Shown here one piece after another: positions 1-9,511 of a stretch of DNA of 64,000 bases; positions within the stretch are counted from its first letter, which is position 1; every line of letters starts with the position of its first letter. The position numbers and the translations under genes are program-made. This stretch comes from Nitrospinaceae bacterium (GTDB taxonomy: Bacteria; UBA8248): positions 56,835 to 120,834 of the forward strand of contig JABJAL010000086.1 in NCBI GenBank assembly GCA_018669005.1, given 5' to 3'. Under the pieces are notes generated by a model. That model had not been told where the DNA came from, made no database searches, and was given only the letters and a program-made list of their open reading frames with translations.

Positions 1-2
1 CG

Positions 3-1106
3 TTCAGCCTTAATGGGACCGAAAAACAAAAATACCTTTCCGGTGCTGTGACAGAATCGATTGCCCATCATTACGAAAACTGCCCTCCCTACCGGAAGTG
101 GATGAACAAGCAGGGCTTCGCCCCCTCGACAGCCTTCGATGATTTATCCGAGATTCCCTATCTGCCGGCCGCGCTCTTCAAACATATGGATCTTGTTGTT
201 GGCGAACAGGACGATATCGTGAAGATACTGGCCTCAAGCGGCGTTTCATCTCAAATTCCAAGCCGCGTACCCATAGACAATGTAACCCGCACACGTCAAA
301 TGAAAGCGCTTACCTCCGTCATGAGCGATTTCTTTGGCGGCAAGAGAAGACCATTCTTGCTGGCCGATGTGGAACCATCCAGAGCCGAAGGAAACGATGT
401 CAACCTTTCCGCCAGAATCGCGGGAATGCGGGGCTACCTCATGGCCGCGAGTCAGCAAGTTTACATTCTCGACGATGTCGAAAATCAGCCCCGGCTCAAT
501 GAAAGCCTGTTGCAAAAAACAGTTGAAGATTTTAAAATTTCCGGAACCCCATTTTCCGTTCTGGGATATACATATATGGTTTACAAATATGTTATCCAGC
601 CATTATACGAACAGGGAATTTGTTTGGATTTTCCCGAAGAGACATTTTTGTTGCACTTCGGGGGCTGGAAAATGCTTCAAGATCAGGCCGTCACCAGGGA
701 AATTTTAAATGAACAAGCGTCCGCCGTATTCGGAATTCCAGCCGGGAATGTCCGTGATATTTATGGTTTTACCGAACAACTCGGGGTCATTTATCCGGAC
801 AATGGAAACGGAGTAAAACGCACCCCCTGCTTCTCAGAAGTTATCGTTCGCGATCCGCTTACACTGGAACCTGTCCCCGACGGAGAATATGGACTTCTTG
901 AATTCATCACCCCCCTCCCGAACAGTTATCCGGGGGCGGCGCTGTTGCTCGACGACATTGGCCGTATCGTAACTCGGGAGCCAGGGCCCGACGGGAAACA
1001 CGGAACATCCTTTGAGATTATCGGACGGGCTCCAGAATCAGAGGTTCGGGGCTGCGGCGATACGCTGCCCGATCACATCTACGAAATATCCTCAGACACA
1101 AACTAA
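3..1106 (+). CDS. LuxE-family acyl-protein synthetase (5' end outside window)
   Basis: ATP-dependent acyl-protein synthetase/ligase of the LuxE family, which activates a fatty acid and hands the acyl group to the LuxC reductase. The frame is open from base 3 to the stop. The first codons read FSLNGTEKQKYL, which matches the usual family N-terminus, so the gene starts upstream of the window; the GTG at 48 is probably internal. The motif HHYENCP and the region around SSGVSSQ, where the family normally has an SSG-T-S/T-G stretch, support the call. The next gene encodes LuxC and starts 20 bases after the stop, so the two are one operon. No luxA or luxB is present. Family assignment is confident; the physiological product is not known. 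Confidence 0.85.
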   Translation, partial: FSLNGTEKQKYLSGAVTESIAHHYENCPPYRKWMNKQGFAPSTAFDDLSEIPYLPAALFKHMDLVVGEQDDIVKILASSGVSSQIPSRVPIDNVTRTRQMKALTSVMSDFFGGKRRPFLLADVEPSRAEGNDVNLSARIAGMRGYLMAASQQVYILDDVENQPRLNESLLQKTVEDFKISGTPFSVLGYTYMVYKYVIQPLYEQGICLDFPEETFLLHFGGWKMLQDQAVTREILNEQASAVFGIPAGNVRDIYGFTEQLGVIYPDNGNGVKRTPCFSEVIVRDPLTLEPVPDGEYGLLEFITPLPNSYPGAALLLDDIGRIVTREPGPDGKHGTSFEIIGRAPESEVRGCGDTLPDHIYEISSDTN

Positions 1107-1125
1107 TTTTCGAGAAAATTACATC

Positions 1126-2460
1126 GTGAAAATCCATAACCTCTTCGAAGATGGGAAGAGTTTCATCCCGGTTACGGGAGATCCCCTCCAGGCACCGGCA
1201 ACCGAAACGCTTCAGCCTACTGCCGAAAATATCCGGAGGGGCCAGCAGGAGCTAAAAAAACTCTCTATCGACGCGATCATCGGTATTATGGATGCTTTCG
1301 CCAGGGATTTAATGCGTGTGGATCATCCCCTGGCAAACGTAACCCGGGAAATGGGCACCGGCTATATTCCACTATGGATGCGCCGGGCCAACCTGGAGAA
1401 ATTATGTGACCTTTCCGTCAACGGAAACCGCAAAAGCCTCGACCAATTTGAAATTCTGGGCAACATCGAATCCCGGAAATTTCGAGCCCAGCCCCGGGGC
1501 ACCGTTGTCCACTGGATAGCGGGAAATGTTCCAGTACTGGGAATGCTATCCCTTTTGCAGGGTTTGTTGACCAAAAATGCCAATATCATCAAAGCGCCAA
1601 GTGAAAACGCCGGATTGTTACCGGCCATGCTGGAGTCATTGTCCCGGTTCGAGTGGAAAACTTCCGCTGGCGTTGGCGTGTCGGGAAAAATACTGACCGA
1701 CGCTGTGGCCGTTATCTATGTGGACCGCGAAGACATCGAAGCAGAGCGGGCCCTCTCAGCCATCGCGGATGTGCGCATAGCGTGGGGCAACCGGACCGCC
1801 GTAGAAGCCATCATGAATCTACCTCGCCGATTCGGCACCGAAGATATTATTTTTGGACCGAAGATATCTTTTGCCGTCGTTGGTACCGAACATCTATCGA
1901 GCGAAGACGATGCCTCCAAAGTTGCCCACAACCTTGCGCGCGATGTTATCGCTTTCGACCAGCAAGGATGCAATTCGCCGCACAACGTTTTTGTGGAACG
2001 AGGCAGTTCGGTAACACCCGTAGGCTTTGCGAGAATTTTTGGAGATGCGTTGGGAGCAGCGGCTAACAGGCGTCCCCTGCGGGAGGTCACTCCTGCGGAC
2101 ACTATCCGAATCCTTTCGGTACGCGCTGAATATGATATCCGTGGAGAAGCCTATTACGGAAAAGATATCGGATGGACTGTAGCCTACAATGAGGATGAAT
2201 CAAATCTCGCCGACCCGTGCTATCTTCGTACAGTTTTCGTCCGGCCGGTGGACGATATTTTCGACATACCTCCATTGTGCTCGGTCAACACCCAAACTGC
2301 CGGCCTGAGCGTGGGGGAACGGGGCATGAAGCTTGCCGAAGCCCTGACCGCACAAGGGGTAGAGCGATGCCCCGCTATCGGGAACATGAGCCTTTACGAT
2401 GCGCCCTGGGACGGCATGTTTCCAATAGAACGCCTGGTACGGTGGACTTCCCTGGGCTAA
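1126..2460 (+). CDS. LuxC-family acyl-CoA/acyl-protein reductase
   Basis: Fatty acyl reductase of the LuxC family (aldehyde-dehydrogenase fold), which reduces an activated acyl group to an aldehyde with NADPH. The stretch DQQGCNSPHNVFVE carries the expected nucleophilic Cys, residue 282 counted from the GTG at 1126. I chose that GTG because the open frame upstream of it overlaps the LuxE gene and looks unlike the family; from the GTG the protein has 444 residues, close to a normal LuxC. It follows luxE directly and precedes two glycosyltransferases. LuxC/LuxE pairs without luciferase occur in surface polysaccharide or lipid clusters of other bacteria, so a role in modifying a surface glycan or making a fatty alcohol or aldehyde is inferred. 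Confidence 0.88.
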   Translation: MKIHNLFEDGKSFIPVTGDPLQAPATETLQPTAENIRRGQQELKKLSIDAIIGIMDAFARDLMRVDHPLANVTREMGTGYIPLWMRRANLEKLCDLSVNGNRKSLDQFEILGNIESRKFRAQPRGTVVHWIAGNVPVLGMLSLLQGLLTKNANIIKAPSENAGLLPAMLESLSRFEWKTSAGVGVSGKILTDAVAVIYVDREDIEAERALSAIADVRIAWGNRTAVEAIMNLPRRFGTEDIIFGPKISFAVVGTEHLSSEDDASKVAHNLARDVIAFDQQGCNSPHNVFVERGSSVTPVGFARIFGDALGAAANRRPLREVTPADTIRILSVRAEYDIRGEAYYGKDIGWTVAYNEDESNLADPCYLRTVFVRPVDDIFDIPPLCSVNTQTAGLSVGERGMKLAEALTAQGVERCPAIGNMSLYDAPWDGMFPIERLVRWTSLG

Positions 2461-2524
2461 CCAGCAGAACAATCCTGTCCGAGGAACAAACTGACCGCAT
2501 CTTTATCGATACATTGAGAGAAGA

Positions 2525-3604
2525 ATGAAAATATTAATGGTGGGCCCTCTTAACGTATATCCCTGGAGTACGACAGATACCCGCTACAGGGCTTTTAACG
2601 CTCAGGGCCACGATGTGCATACACTCAATTCCTCGGAATCAACCCGCCTTGCCTCTCGTTTTATGTCGAGGGTCCAATCAAATTTTTTAATCGGGCCCGG
2701 ATTAAGGAAATTCAATGCCGAGTTAATCCGCCGGACCGAGGAGACAAATCCGGATCTCATCTGGATTGAACAAGGCTTTTACGTATACCCTGAAGCTTTA
2801 GAAAAAGTTCGAAAGTCTACTAAATCGCTCATCGCTCACTACACAACGGATGATTTCCAAAGTAGCATCCGGAGAAACCAGACTCGCCATTATCGCAACT
2901 CGATCGATATGTACGATGTCCACATCACGACCAACGCCCTGAATATCCCGCCCCTGTACGAAATGGGTGCCAAGAAGGTCATCCGGGATGAATTCGGCTA
3001 TGACCCCGAACTCCACAGCCCGCCGCAAATCTCCCGAGATGCCCCCAGCCGATTCAAGACCGATATCGTTTTTATCGGCCACTGGGAGGCCTCCACTGAA
3101 AAATCAATCCTCCGCCTGAAGCACGAAGGATTCGAGGTAAAGGTTTGGGGCGGCTCATGGGAGAGGGCAAAAGACAAATCCCTCACTTCGGATAAATCAC
3201 AATTCCATTCGATATACAAGGAAGACTATATAAACGAATTGGCGAGCGCGAAAATATGCCTGGCCATCAATTCCAAATTCAATCGAAATCAATCATCCGG
3301 ACGAACCTTCGAAATTCCGGCAGTTGGAAGATTCATGCTCGCAGAGCGGACGGAAGAAACACTCGGGTATTTCGAAGAAGGAAACGAGGCGGAATATTTT
3401 TTCTCCGACGATGAACTGGTGGAAAAATGTCGGTACTATCTATTAAACGAGATGGAAAGAGAGACGATTGCAACGTCGGGCCACGAGAGGTGCATGAACT
3501 CCTCCTACTCTTATCCGGATCGGGTTCGCAATGTTCTCCATGAACTTGGCAAGCTCATGTCAAAAACCGATACTTTGCCAACAGGGTCCCGGGCGAAAGC
3601 CTGA
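2525..3604 (+). CDS. CgeB-like glycosyltransferase
   Basis: A 359-residue GT-B fold protein resembling the CgeB/YkvP group (Glyco_trans_1_2). It opens with MKILMVGPLN, typical of the N-terminal Rossmann domain. The C-terminal half has the family signature in which a conserved SSGRTFEIPAVG stretch is followed by an E-x(6)-F-x-E-G-x-E motif around LGYFEEGNEAEYF; together they form the donor sugar-nucleotide site. No signal peptide or membrane segment is visible, so it acts in the cytoplasm or at the membrane face. It lies 64 bases after luxC and 44 bases before a second glycosyltransferase, which suggests one surface-polysaccharide or glycolipid unit. Donor and acceptor are unknown. Confidence 0.8.
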   Translation: MKILMVGPLNVYPWSTTDTRYRAFNAQGHDVHTLNSSESTRLASRFMSRVQSNFLIGPGLRKFNAELIRRTEETNPDLIWIEQGFYVYPEALEKVRKSTKSLIAHYTTDDFQSSIRRNQTRHYRNSIDMYDVHITTNALNIPPLYEMGAKKVIRDEFGYDPELHSPPQISRDAPSRFKTDIVFIGHWEASTEKSILRLKHEGFEVKVWGGSWERAKDKSLTSDKSQFHSIYKEDYINELASAKICLAINSKFNRNQSSGRTFEIPAVGRFMLAERTEETLGYFEEGNEAEYFFSDDELVEKCRYYLLNEMERETIATSGHERCMNSSYSYPDRVRNVLHELGKLMSKTDTLPTGSRAKA

Positions 3605-3648
3605 GCATACAAAGAATCTTTCGACCGAACACCGAAAAAGGGTAGAAG

Positions 3649-4824
3649 TTGAATACCTCCCCCCAAAAACCTATTCGCCTTGCTGTTCTTCACACGCATC
3701 CCATTCAATATCATGGACCCGTTTACAAGCAGATCGCCAAGCATGAAAAAATACAATTCAAAGCCTTTTTCTGTTGCTCAAAAGGGATAGACGAATATGT
3801 CGATCCCGGTTTCGGAACTACGGTCAAATGGGACATTCCCTTGCTGGAGGGCTACGAACATCAATTTCTAAAATACCCCGCGCTCGATATCATGAAGGAA
3901 TTATATAAATACCGGCCCGATATATTGTGGATCAACAATTACAACTCTCTGCCCAGCTGGACGGCATACTTTGCTGCCCTCGCCCTTCGCATCCCGGTAT
4001 TACTCAGGGGCGATTCCTACCTTCTCGATAACGCCGGGAAATCATGGGCCAGAAAATTGTTCAAAAATACAATTTTGCGGGGCTTTTTAAAAGGAATTTC
4101 AGGGATTCTGTACGTTGGTGCCTGCAATCGGGATTTTTTTAAAACATACGGGGCAGAGGATGACAAGTTATTTTTTGCCCCCCACTGCGTGAACAATGAA
4201 TATTTCAGGAAGGAAAATGAACTCCGACTCCCCGAGCGAGCAGATATTCGCTCCAGGTTTGGTATTTCCGACAATCGGCCCATCATTCTATTTTGCGGGA
4301 AACTGGTTCCGAAAAAACAACCGCTCCTCCTTCTGGAAGCATACCGAAAAGTTCGAAGCTCCACTTCCTGCGCCCTACTTTTCGCTGGTGACGGACCTCT
4401 TCGAGGCGACATTCAAAAGGAGGTGGAAAAATCCGCCATCACCGATGTCCATATCACCGGATTCCTCAACCAGACCGAAATCCCCAATGTATACATCGCA
4501 GCAGATGTCATGGTATTGACCTCAGCCTGGGACGAGGTGTGGGGCCTGGCCCTCAATGAAGGCATGAATTTCGAGCTTCCCATCATTGCGACCGACATGG
4601 TGGGTGGCGCATTCGATCTGGTCAAAAACGGTGAGAATGGTTATATTGTGCCCACTGGAAACGTGGATATTTTAGCCTCCAAAATTCTCGAGGTTTTCCA
4701 AAGCAAGGACAAACTGGACTCATTCGGAAGGCGGTCCGCCGAAATTATTGACAGCTACAGTTACACCGAAATGGTGAACAATTTAATTAAAACTTGTGAA
4801 CTTCTCGTAAATCAAAAAACATAA
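3649..4824 (+). CDS. Glycosyltransferase family 4 protein
   Basis: GT-B glycosyltransferase of 391 residues. Residues 1-180 form the acceptor-binding N-terminal domain (RLAVLHTHPIQYH near the start). From about residue 200 the donor domain reads ILFCGKLVPKKQP, then LLFAGDGPLRGDI, then SAWDEVWGLALNEGMNFELPII; these are the standard GT4 features, including the E-x(7)-E type motif that holds the nucleotide sugar. The start is a TTG at 3649 preceded by AAGGGTAGAAG; no better ATG lies nearby. It is the last gene of the run starting at luxE. Sugar specificity cannot be read from sequence. Confidence 0.85.
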   Translation: MNTSPQKPIRLAVLHTHPIQYHGPVYKQIAKHEKIQFKAFFCCSKGIDEYVDPGFGTTVKWDIPLLEGYEHQFLKYPALDIMKELYKYRPDILWINNYNSLPSWTAYFAALALRIPVLLRGDSYLLDNAGKSWARKLFKNTILRGFLKGISGILYVGACNRDFFKTYGAEDDKLFFAPHCVNNEYFRKENELRLPERADIRSRFGISDNRPIILFCGKLVPKKQPLLLLEAYRKVRSSTSCALLFAGDGPLRGDIQKEVEKSAITDVHITGFLNQTEIPNVYIAADVMVLTSAWDEVWGLALNEGMNFELPIIATDMVGGAFDLVKNGENGYIVPTGNVDILASKILEVFQSKDKLDSFGRRSAEIIDSYSYTEMVNNLIKTCELLVNQKT

Positions 4825-5007
4825 AACCCGTCACGACAATAAAAAGTTTTGGGAATACTATTACCTTTTCATTACGAACCCAGAACAGAGCAAACAGCCC
4901 TGAGTGACCAATTTATTCCACCTTCTACAGTTGATCCTGTCTCTTAGCTGGATGGCGTAGCGAGAATTGCTGGGGTTTTCCACCGAATTTCCAGCCTAAA
5001 TCATTCG

Positions 5008-5395
5008 AAACTAGACCTTGTTTTTGGCGGCATAGAATAGGGCGCTTTGGGGCCGATTTTAGAGCTGAAGGATTCTCTGGAGAAAGCTTTTTCCCCACTA
5101 AAAACCCCCGGATACGCCCACAACCCAGGACCTTTTGAGGTTCCCGGGCTGCGGAAAATACTTGGTGAGACTCTTTGGTGGTGTGAGGAATCCTTCGGAA
5201 CCATTCTCTCCCGAATTCCCGGTTTATCAGGAAATATACAGGGATTTTTTCTAGTTTTGAGGGAATATTTTCCTCCAACTTGCCCGGATACGCTTACCAA
5301 CAAGAGATTTCGAGGGATCCAACCTCGAATTTGGAACAGGGAATTTCAAATATTTAACAGAGAACTTTATAGAATTTTCAGGGAATTAGAATTTA
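5008..5395. repeat. Dispersed recombinase-linked repeat, copy 1
   Basis: Within the gene-free stretch 4825-5511, bases about 5008-5187 closely match 35311-35490, and the first 70 bases also match 22679-22750. Shared landmarks are CTTGTTTTTGGCGGCA, ATACGCCCACA, TTCCCGGGCTGCGGA and GTGAGACTCTTTGGTGG. The tail at 5335-5395 (runs of CAGGGAA and TTTTCAGGGAATTAGAATT) matches 22768-22835. Copy 2 lies just downstream of a serine-recombinase C-terminal fragment, so I read this as the decayed 3' part of a mobile element. The remaining bases (4825-5007 and 5396-5470) show nothing I can name. Short open frames inside the repeat are not convincing genes. Confidence 0.75.
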
Positions 5396-5469
5396 TTTTC
5401 CCCCATCTCATTACATGAAAAAATTGTCATACAATTACGCAATTGCAGATAAGGAATCATTGTCCTATA

Positions 5470-5487
5470 TTTCGTCAATAGGCGAAG
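5470..5487. promoter_or_regulatory. Possible ArsR operator
   Basis: TTCG and CGAA half-sites separated by 8 bases lie 25 bases before the arsR start codon. ArsR-family repressors bind imperfect dyads near their own promoter, so an autoregulatory site here is plausible. A second weak dyad (CAATT-ACGC-AATTG) lies about 40 bases further upstream. This rests on position and symmetry alone. Confidence 0.3.
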
Positions 5488-5511
5488 TAACGAACCAACC
5501 AGAGGAGAGAC

Positions 5512-5874
5512 ATGAAAAATTTCCTGGCCATCACGAAGGCACTAAGCGACGTATCTCGCGTCCGGGCTTTGATGGCCCTTAAAGATGGCGAGCTTTGCTT
5601 GTGCCAGCTCATTGAACTTTTGGAGCTGTCCCCTTCCACGGTGTCAAAACACATGTCGCTACTGCTTCAGGCGGACCTGCTTGAGAAACGCAAGGAAGGC
5701 CGATGGCACTTTTATCGACTCGCAAGCAAAGACGCACCCATTGAAGTGAAAAACGCTTTAAAATGGATGATTCAATCTTTGGCCGAGACGGCAGTGCTTC
5801 AAGATGACTCCAAGAAGCTAGCAACTTTAAAGAAATTGGACTTAGAAGAGCTTTGTGCATGCTACCGAAACTAA
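5512..5874 (+). CDS. ArsR-family metalloregulator
   Basis: Winged-helix repressor of 120 residues. The metal-site helix reads GELCLCQL (residues 26-33), the ELCxCxL motif that binds arsenite or antimonite in the ArsR group, followed by the recognition helix SPSTVSKHMSLL and the wing. A further Cys pair ends the protein (CACYRN), a possible extra metal ligand. AGAGGAG sits 7 bases before the ATG. The ACR3 efflux gene follows 85 bases downstream on the same strand, so the regulator most likely releases its operator when trivalent arsenic binds and so allows efflux. Confidence 0.92.
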   Translation: MKNFLAITKALSDVSRVRALMALKDGELCLCQLIELLELSPSTVSKHMSLLLQADLLEKRKEGRWHFYRLASKDAPIEVKNALKWMIQSLAETAVLQDDSKKLATLKKLDLEELCACYRN

Positions 5875-5959
5875 TTTTTTTCCCATTCGAAATATCGGTA
5901 ACTTTTTGTGAAGACATTTTTTTATGCTCAGACAAGTCCACAAAAAAAGGCGAATAGAT

Positions 5960-7057
5960 ATGAATGAAAAAATCAACCGCACGCACCGGCCTGATGACAA
6001 AACAATGAGGGCCAGGAACAAACTTTCGTTTCTTGACCGCAATCTGACCTTGTGGATTTTTTTAGCCATGGGAGCCGGTGTAAGCATCGGCTACTCCATA
6101 TCTGGCGTAGAAGGGTTCATAAACCGTTTTCAGGTGAGCACGACAAACATCCCAATCGCCATCGGGCTCATTCTCATGATGTATCCGCCGCTGGCTAAAG
6201 TTAAATACGAAGAACTGGGCGACGTGTTTCTCAACTGGAAGATCCTGGGTCTTTCTCTGGTCCAAAACTGGATAATCGGTCCGATCCTCATGTTCTTTTT
6301 GGCAATACTTTTCCTGTCGGATTATCCCGAGTACATGGTAGGCCTTATCATGATTGGTCTGGCTCGCTGCATCGCCATGGTGATCGTATGGAACGAGTTG
6401 GCCAAGGGCGATACGGAATACGCGGCGGGCCTGGTCGCTTTCAACAGTATCTTCCAAGTCCTATTTTATAGCGTTTACGCCTATTTTTTTATCACCGTTT
6501 TGCCCCCGTTATTTGGATTAACGGGAAGTGTCGTCTCTGTCAGCATGGGGCAAATTGCCGAAAGCGTCTTCATCTATCTCGGAATACCTTTCTTGATGGG
6601 GTTATCCACCCGGTTTATCCTCATCCGAGCCAAGGGGAAGACATGGTATGAACTGAAATTCATTCCCAGAATCAGCCCCATAACGCTAACAGCACTTCTA
6701 TTTACAATCTTGGTCATGTTCAGTCTTAAGGGAAATCTGATCGTACAAATTCCGCTAGATGTCCTACGGATAGCGGCGCCCCTCCTCATTTACTTTGTAG
6801 TCATGTTCCTGGTCAGTTTCTACTTGGGGCGAAAAATTGGCGCTGACTACTCCAAGACAGCCACTTTATCGTTTACCGCTGCGAGTAATAATTTCGAATT
6901 GGCCATAGCTGTGGCGATTGCTGTGTTCGGAATCGACTCTGGCGCTGCATTTGCCGCCGTGATAGGTCCCCTGGTGGAAGTTCCCGTCTTAATTGGGTTG
7001 GTTAATGTTGCTCTTCGATTCCAGAAGATCTATTTCACCTCCCATGAGAATGAATAG
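5960..7057 (+). CDS. acr3: ACR3-type arsenite efflux permease
   Basis: Membrane transporter of 365 residues with about ten hydrophobic helices, exporting arsenite from the cytoplasm. The helix containing [13 protein letters not shown] carries the conserved Cys (residue 137) needed in the ACR3 family, and [16 protein letters not shown] near residue 310 is the second conserved motif with its Glu. I start at the ATG at 5960 (MNEKINR) because upstream codons do not resemble the family. It follows the arsR repressor. The N-terminus of about 25 polar residues before the first helix is normal for ACR3. Confidence 0.93.
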   Translation: MNEKINRTHRPDDKTMRARNKLSFLDRNLTLWIFLAMGAGVSIGYSISGVEGFINRFQVSTTNIPIAIGLILMMYPPLAKVKYEELGDVFLNWKILGLSLVQNWIIGPILMFFLAILFLSDYPEYMVGLIMIGLARCIAMVIVWNELAKGDTEYAAGLVAFNSIFQVLFYSVYAYFFITVLPPLFGLTGSVVSVSMGQIAESVFIYLGIPFLMGLSTRFILIRAKGKTWYELKFIPRISPITLTALLFTILVMFSLKGNLIVQIPLDVLRIAAPLLIYFVVMFLVSFYLGRKIGADYSKTATLSFTAASNNFELAIAVAIAVFGIDSGAAFAAVIGPLVEVPVLIGLVNVALRFQKIYFTSHENE

Positions 7058-7224
7058 GATTTCACCATGAACAATTGCTTTGAGAGACGTACGCATTCCG
7101 GCGAACAAAAAAATGCAAAGTAGCGATTAGCTACATAATCTCATCTATAGCTATTTACGGCCCTTGGAACTAAATTGAAGTTATCGGCCATTTCTTTTTG
7201 CGTAATTTAAATGGAGATCGGTTG

Positions 7225-8568
7225 ATGGAAGATCGCGATTATCATAGTCGCTGGACGGTCGTCGCGGGTGGCCTGATCGTCCAAATCATACTGGGAACAG
7301 TTTACGCCTTCAGTGTATTTGTTAAGCCTCTTGAGATCGAGTTTGGCTGGGGCCGCACCACGACCCAATGGGCATTTTCATTTGCGCTTCTCTCATTCGC
7401 CATTGTGATGATCCCGGCGGGACGGCTTCAAGACCGTATTGGTCCCCGAAAGGTGGCCAGCATTGGCGGAATACTTCTCGGTCTTTCCTTTATTCTAAGC
7501 GCTTTCACCGTTCATCCCGGACATCCTTGGACCCTATACCTTACCTACGGTGTCCTCGGAGGGGCCGGAATCGGCTTCGCCTATGTCTGTCCAATTGCCG
7601 CAGCAACCAAATGGTATCCAGAGAAAAAAGGACTCATCGCGGGCCTATCAGTCGCGGGTTTTGGCGCAGGAGCGCTATTTTTCGCTGGCCCGGCCTCGTC
7701 ACTGCTATTGCCTCCCACTTCCGACGGGGAGGCCTTCGGACTCTCGCAAATTCTCCTGATCGGGCTCGGCATCGCTAAGGGCGGCGGGTTCGGAATTGGC
7801 TGGAAGGCGTTTTTCATTCTTCATGGCGTTGTCTGCGCGGGAGCGGTTGTCGCAGGGGCAGCCCTATTGCGGAATCCGCCCGAGGGCTGGAGCCCGCCAG
7901 GCTGGCAAGCCCCAGAGCCTGCCAAGGAGTCGGCCAAGGAAACAGAGTGGCGCGACATGCTGAACACACCTCTGGCCTGCATGCTTTGGCTCACTTTCAT
8001 CTTCGGCGCCACTTCGGGTCTCATGGCCATCGGCCAGTGGAAGCCAATGATGACCTCTATTCTAGAAGGAAGAACCTTCGCGCCCGAATGGATGGGTGGC
8101 TTCGGACGTTTTGTCGAACCCGTGGGAATCCTCGCAATATTCAACGCGTTGGGTCGTATTTTCTGGGGCAAAGTGAGTGACATCATCGACCGCCCCCGCG
8201 CCATGATGATGATGTTTCTAGCTCAAGGGATGGCGTTCATGCTCCTGGTGAGCGTCAATTCAGTATCGGCTATTTTCCTGGCCTCAGCCTGGGTGGGACT
8301 GAACTTCGGTGGTAATTTCGCGCTGTTCCCCTCGGCAACATCGGATTATTTTGGCGCGAAGAACTTCGGGAGCAATTATGGTTGGATTTTCACCGCCTAC
8401 GGCGTGGCTGGAATCCTAGGCCCTGTAGTCGGCGGCGTATTGTTCGACTCGACCAAGGGATATCTAACAGCCTTTGTCTTCGCGGGAATTCTTTGCTTTG
8501 TTGCCGCAGGCACATCGGTCACGGTTTGGATGATGGGCAAGCAAAGGGAAAAAGAATTGGGGTTTTAG
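7225..8568 (+). CDS. OFA-family MFS transporter (oxalate/formate antiporter-like)
   Basis: Major facilitator protein of 447 residues with 12 predicted helices. The N-terminal sequence with LGTVYAFSVFVKPLE and the loop motif GRLQDRIGPRKV are typical of the oxalate:formate antiporter family. The ATG at 7225 has GGAG 8 bases upstream; a TTG at 7198 in the same frame has no ribosome site. The gene lies 167 bases after acr3 and runs convergently toward the 8741-9445 gene. OFA members move small anions such as oxalate, formate or sulfonates; the substrate here is unknown. Given the sulfur genes further on, a sulfur-containing anion is possible but not shown. Confidence 0.85.
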   Translation: MEDRDYHSRWTVVAGGLIVQIILGTVYAFSVFVKPLEIEFGWGRTTTQWAFSFALLSFAIVMIPAGRLQDRIGPRKVASIGGILLGLSFILSAFTVHPGHPWTLYLTYGVLGGAGIGFAYVCPIAAATKWYPEKKGLIAGLSVAGFGAGALFFAGPASSLLLPPTSDGEAFGLSQILLIGLGIAKGGGFGIGWKAFFILHGVVCAGAVVAGAALLRNPPEGWSPPGWQAPEPAKESAKETEWRDMLNTPLACMLWLTFIFGATSGLMAIGQWKPMMTSILEGRTFAPEWMGGFGRFVEPVGILAIFNALGRIFWGKVSDIIDRPRAMMMMFLAQGMAFMLLVSVNSVSAIFLASAWVGLNFGGNFALFPSATSDYFGAKNFGSNYGWIFTAYGVAGILGPVVGGVLFDSTKGYLTAFVFAGILCFVAAGTSVTVWMMGKQREKELGF

Positions 8569-8665
8569 TGCGGGCTGGTGAGACTATTTCACCAATTCGT
8601 GGGTTCCACTTTTCCTTCTATGTGTTTGTTCATTCTTCTCAAGAACTCGTTTTTTTATCACCCGA

Positions 8666-8708
8666 GGACAACCCTTATCCCTTTTGGACTCGCGTCCAAG
8701 GGTTGTCC
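8666..8708. terminator. Hairpin between convergent genes
   Basis: GGACAACCCTT at 8666-8676 pairs perfectly with AAGGGTTGTCC at 8698-8708, and an inner stem TTGGAC/GTCCAA extends it. It sits between two genes that converge at 8568 and 8741, the expected place for a bidirectional terminator. No clear U-tract follows on either strand. Confidence 0.6.
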
Positions 8709-8740
8709 CTTCCTTGGAGTCGCAGCATAGGCTGTCAACC

Positions 8741-9445
8741 TTAGATAATTCCCTTTTTTTTCATCCCCAAGACGCACATGTCGGCAATCGATTCCACCGA
8801 ATTTCGCATGTTGTTGATAACAATATCGTAATTTAACGGATCGGTGACATCAGTTCCCAAAAACTCCCGAACGAATGCTTCTCGTCTCTTTTCCTCATTA
8901 ATTGTGATGGACTTGGCTTCGATGGTGGCGATTTCTCCTTCGCTGCCAATCTTTTCCGCACGCCACCGAAGGGGAGCCACCAGTCGAATATGAAACCCGC
9001 TATCGACCTCGCCACAGACACACGCGCCACCACGCCCCAGAAGAATGACGCGTCCAGCGCTGGCAAGCGATATGAGCGTTTCCGCCAGGGACTCATAAGC
9101 TCGAAGTTCCGTGGGGTGGCCGCTGATCAGCACCTCGACCGTTTGGCGAATAATTCCTCTTCTGCCACTGCTAAGCGCCTCGGCAAATTCTGCGGCCTTT
9201 CCTTCTTTCTTGTTAATGTTCTCAATCACCTCTTTTCCCATGACGACCCAAGGGGTTGGCTCAGAAGAGATTGCATTCAGCCGCTCCTCAAGTGCTCTAG
9301 CTAGGGGGTAGCCCTGACACCCATACTCGCGCGAAATGGTGACGAACGGCTCCGGCTTTTTAATTTTCTCCTCCGGCTGTAAATTTTTCCTTGCCTGCCA
9401 TGTGAGAAAGTTCTGAATTTGTCTTGGGTATATATCGTTGTTCAT
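8741..9445 (-). CDS. Cytidylate kinase-like family protein
   Basis: A 234-residue P-loop kinase fold protein of the Cytidylate_kin2 group. VTISREYGCQGYPLA (about residues 34-48) is the modified nucleotide-binding loop of this family, and RVILLGRGGACV (about 130-141) is the second conserved block. True CMP kinases differ at both sites and the real substrate of this family is not established. AAGGAGG lies 8 bases before the ATG. It is last in a minus-strand run that includes two NapH-like iron-sulfur proteins and OsmC, so it may have a regulatory or sulfur-linked role rather than one in nucleotide synthesis. Confidence 0.8.
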   Translation of the reverse strand: MNNDIYPRQIQNFLTWQARKNLQPEEKIKKPEPFVTISREYGCQGYPLARALEERLNAISSEPTPWVVMGKEVIENINKKEGKAAEFAEALSSGRRGIIRQTVEVLISGHPTELRAYESLAETLISLASAGRVILLGRGGACVCGEVDSGFHIRLVAPLRWRAEKIGSEGEIATIEAKSITINEEKRREAFVREFLGTDVTDPLNYDIVINNMRNSVESIADMCVLGMKKKGII

Positions 9446-9511
9446 CTCAAACCTCCTTTAGGCATCTAGGTAGGCTTATGCCCATGGATATAATTTTAGA
9501 TGACAGTTCTA

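Noticed and set aside
48..1106. LuxE start at the GTG at 48
   Set aside because: The frame continues upstream with codons matching the family N-terminus, so the gene is cut by the window edge.
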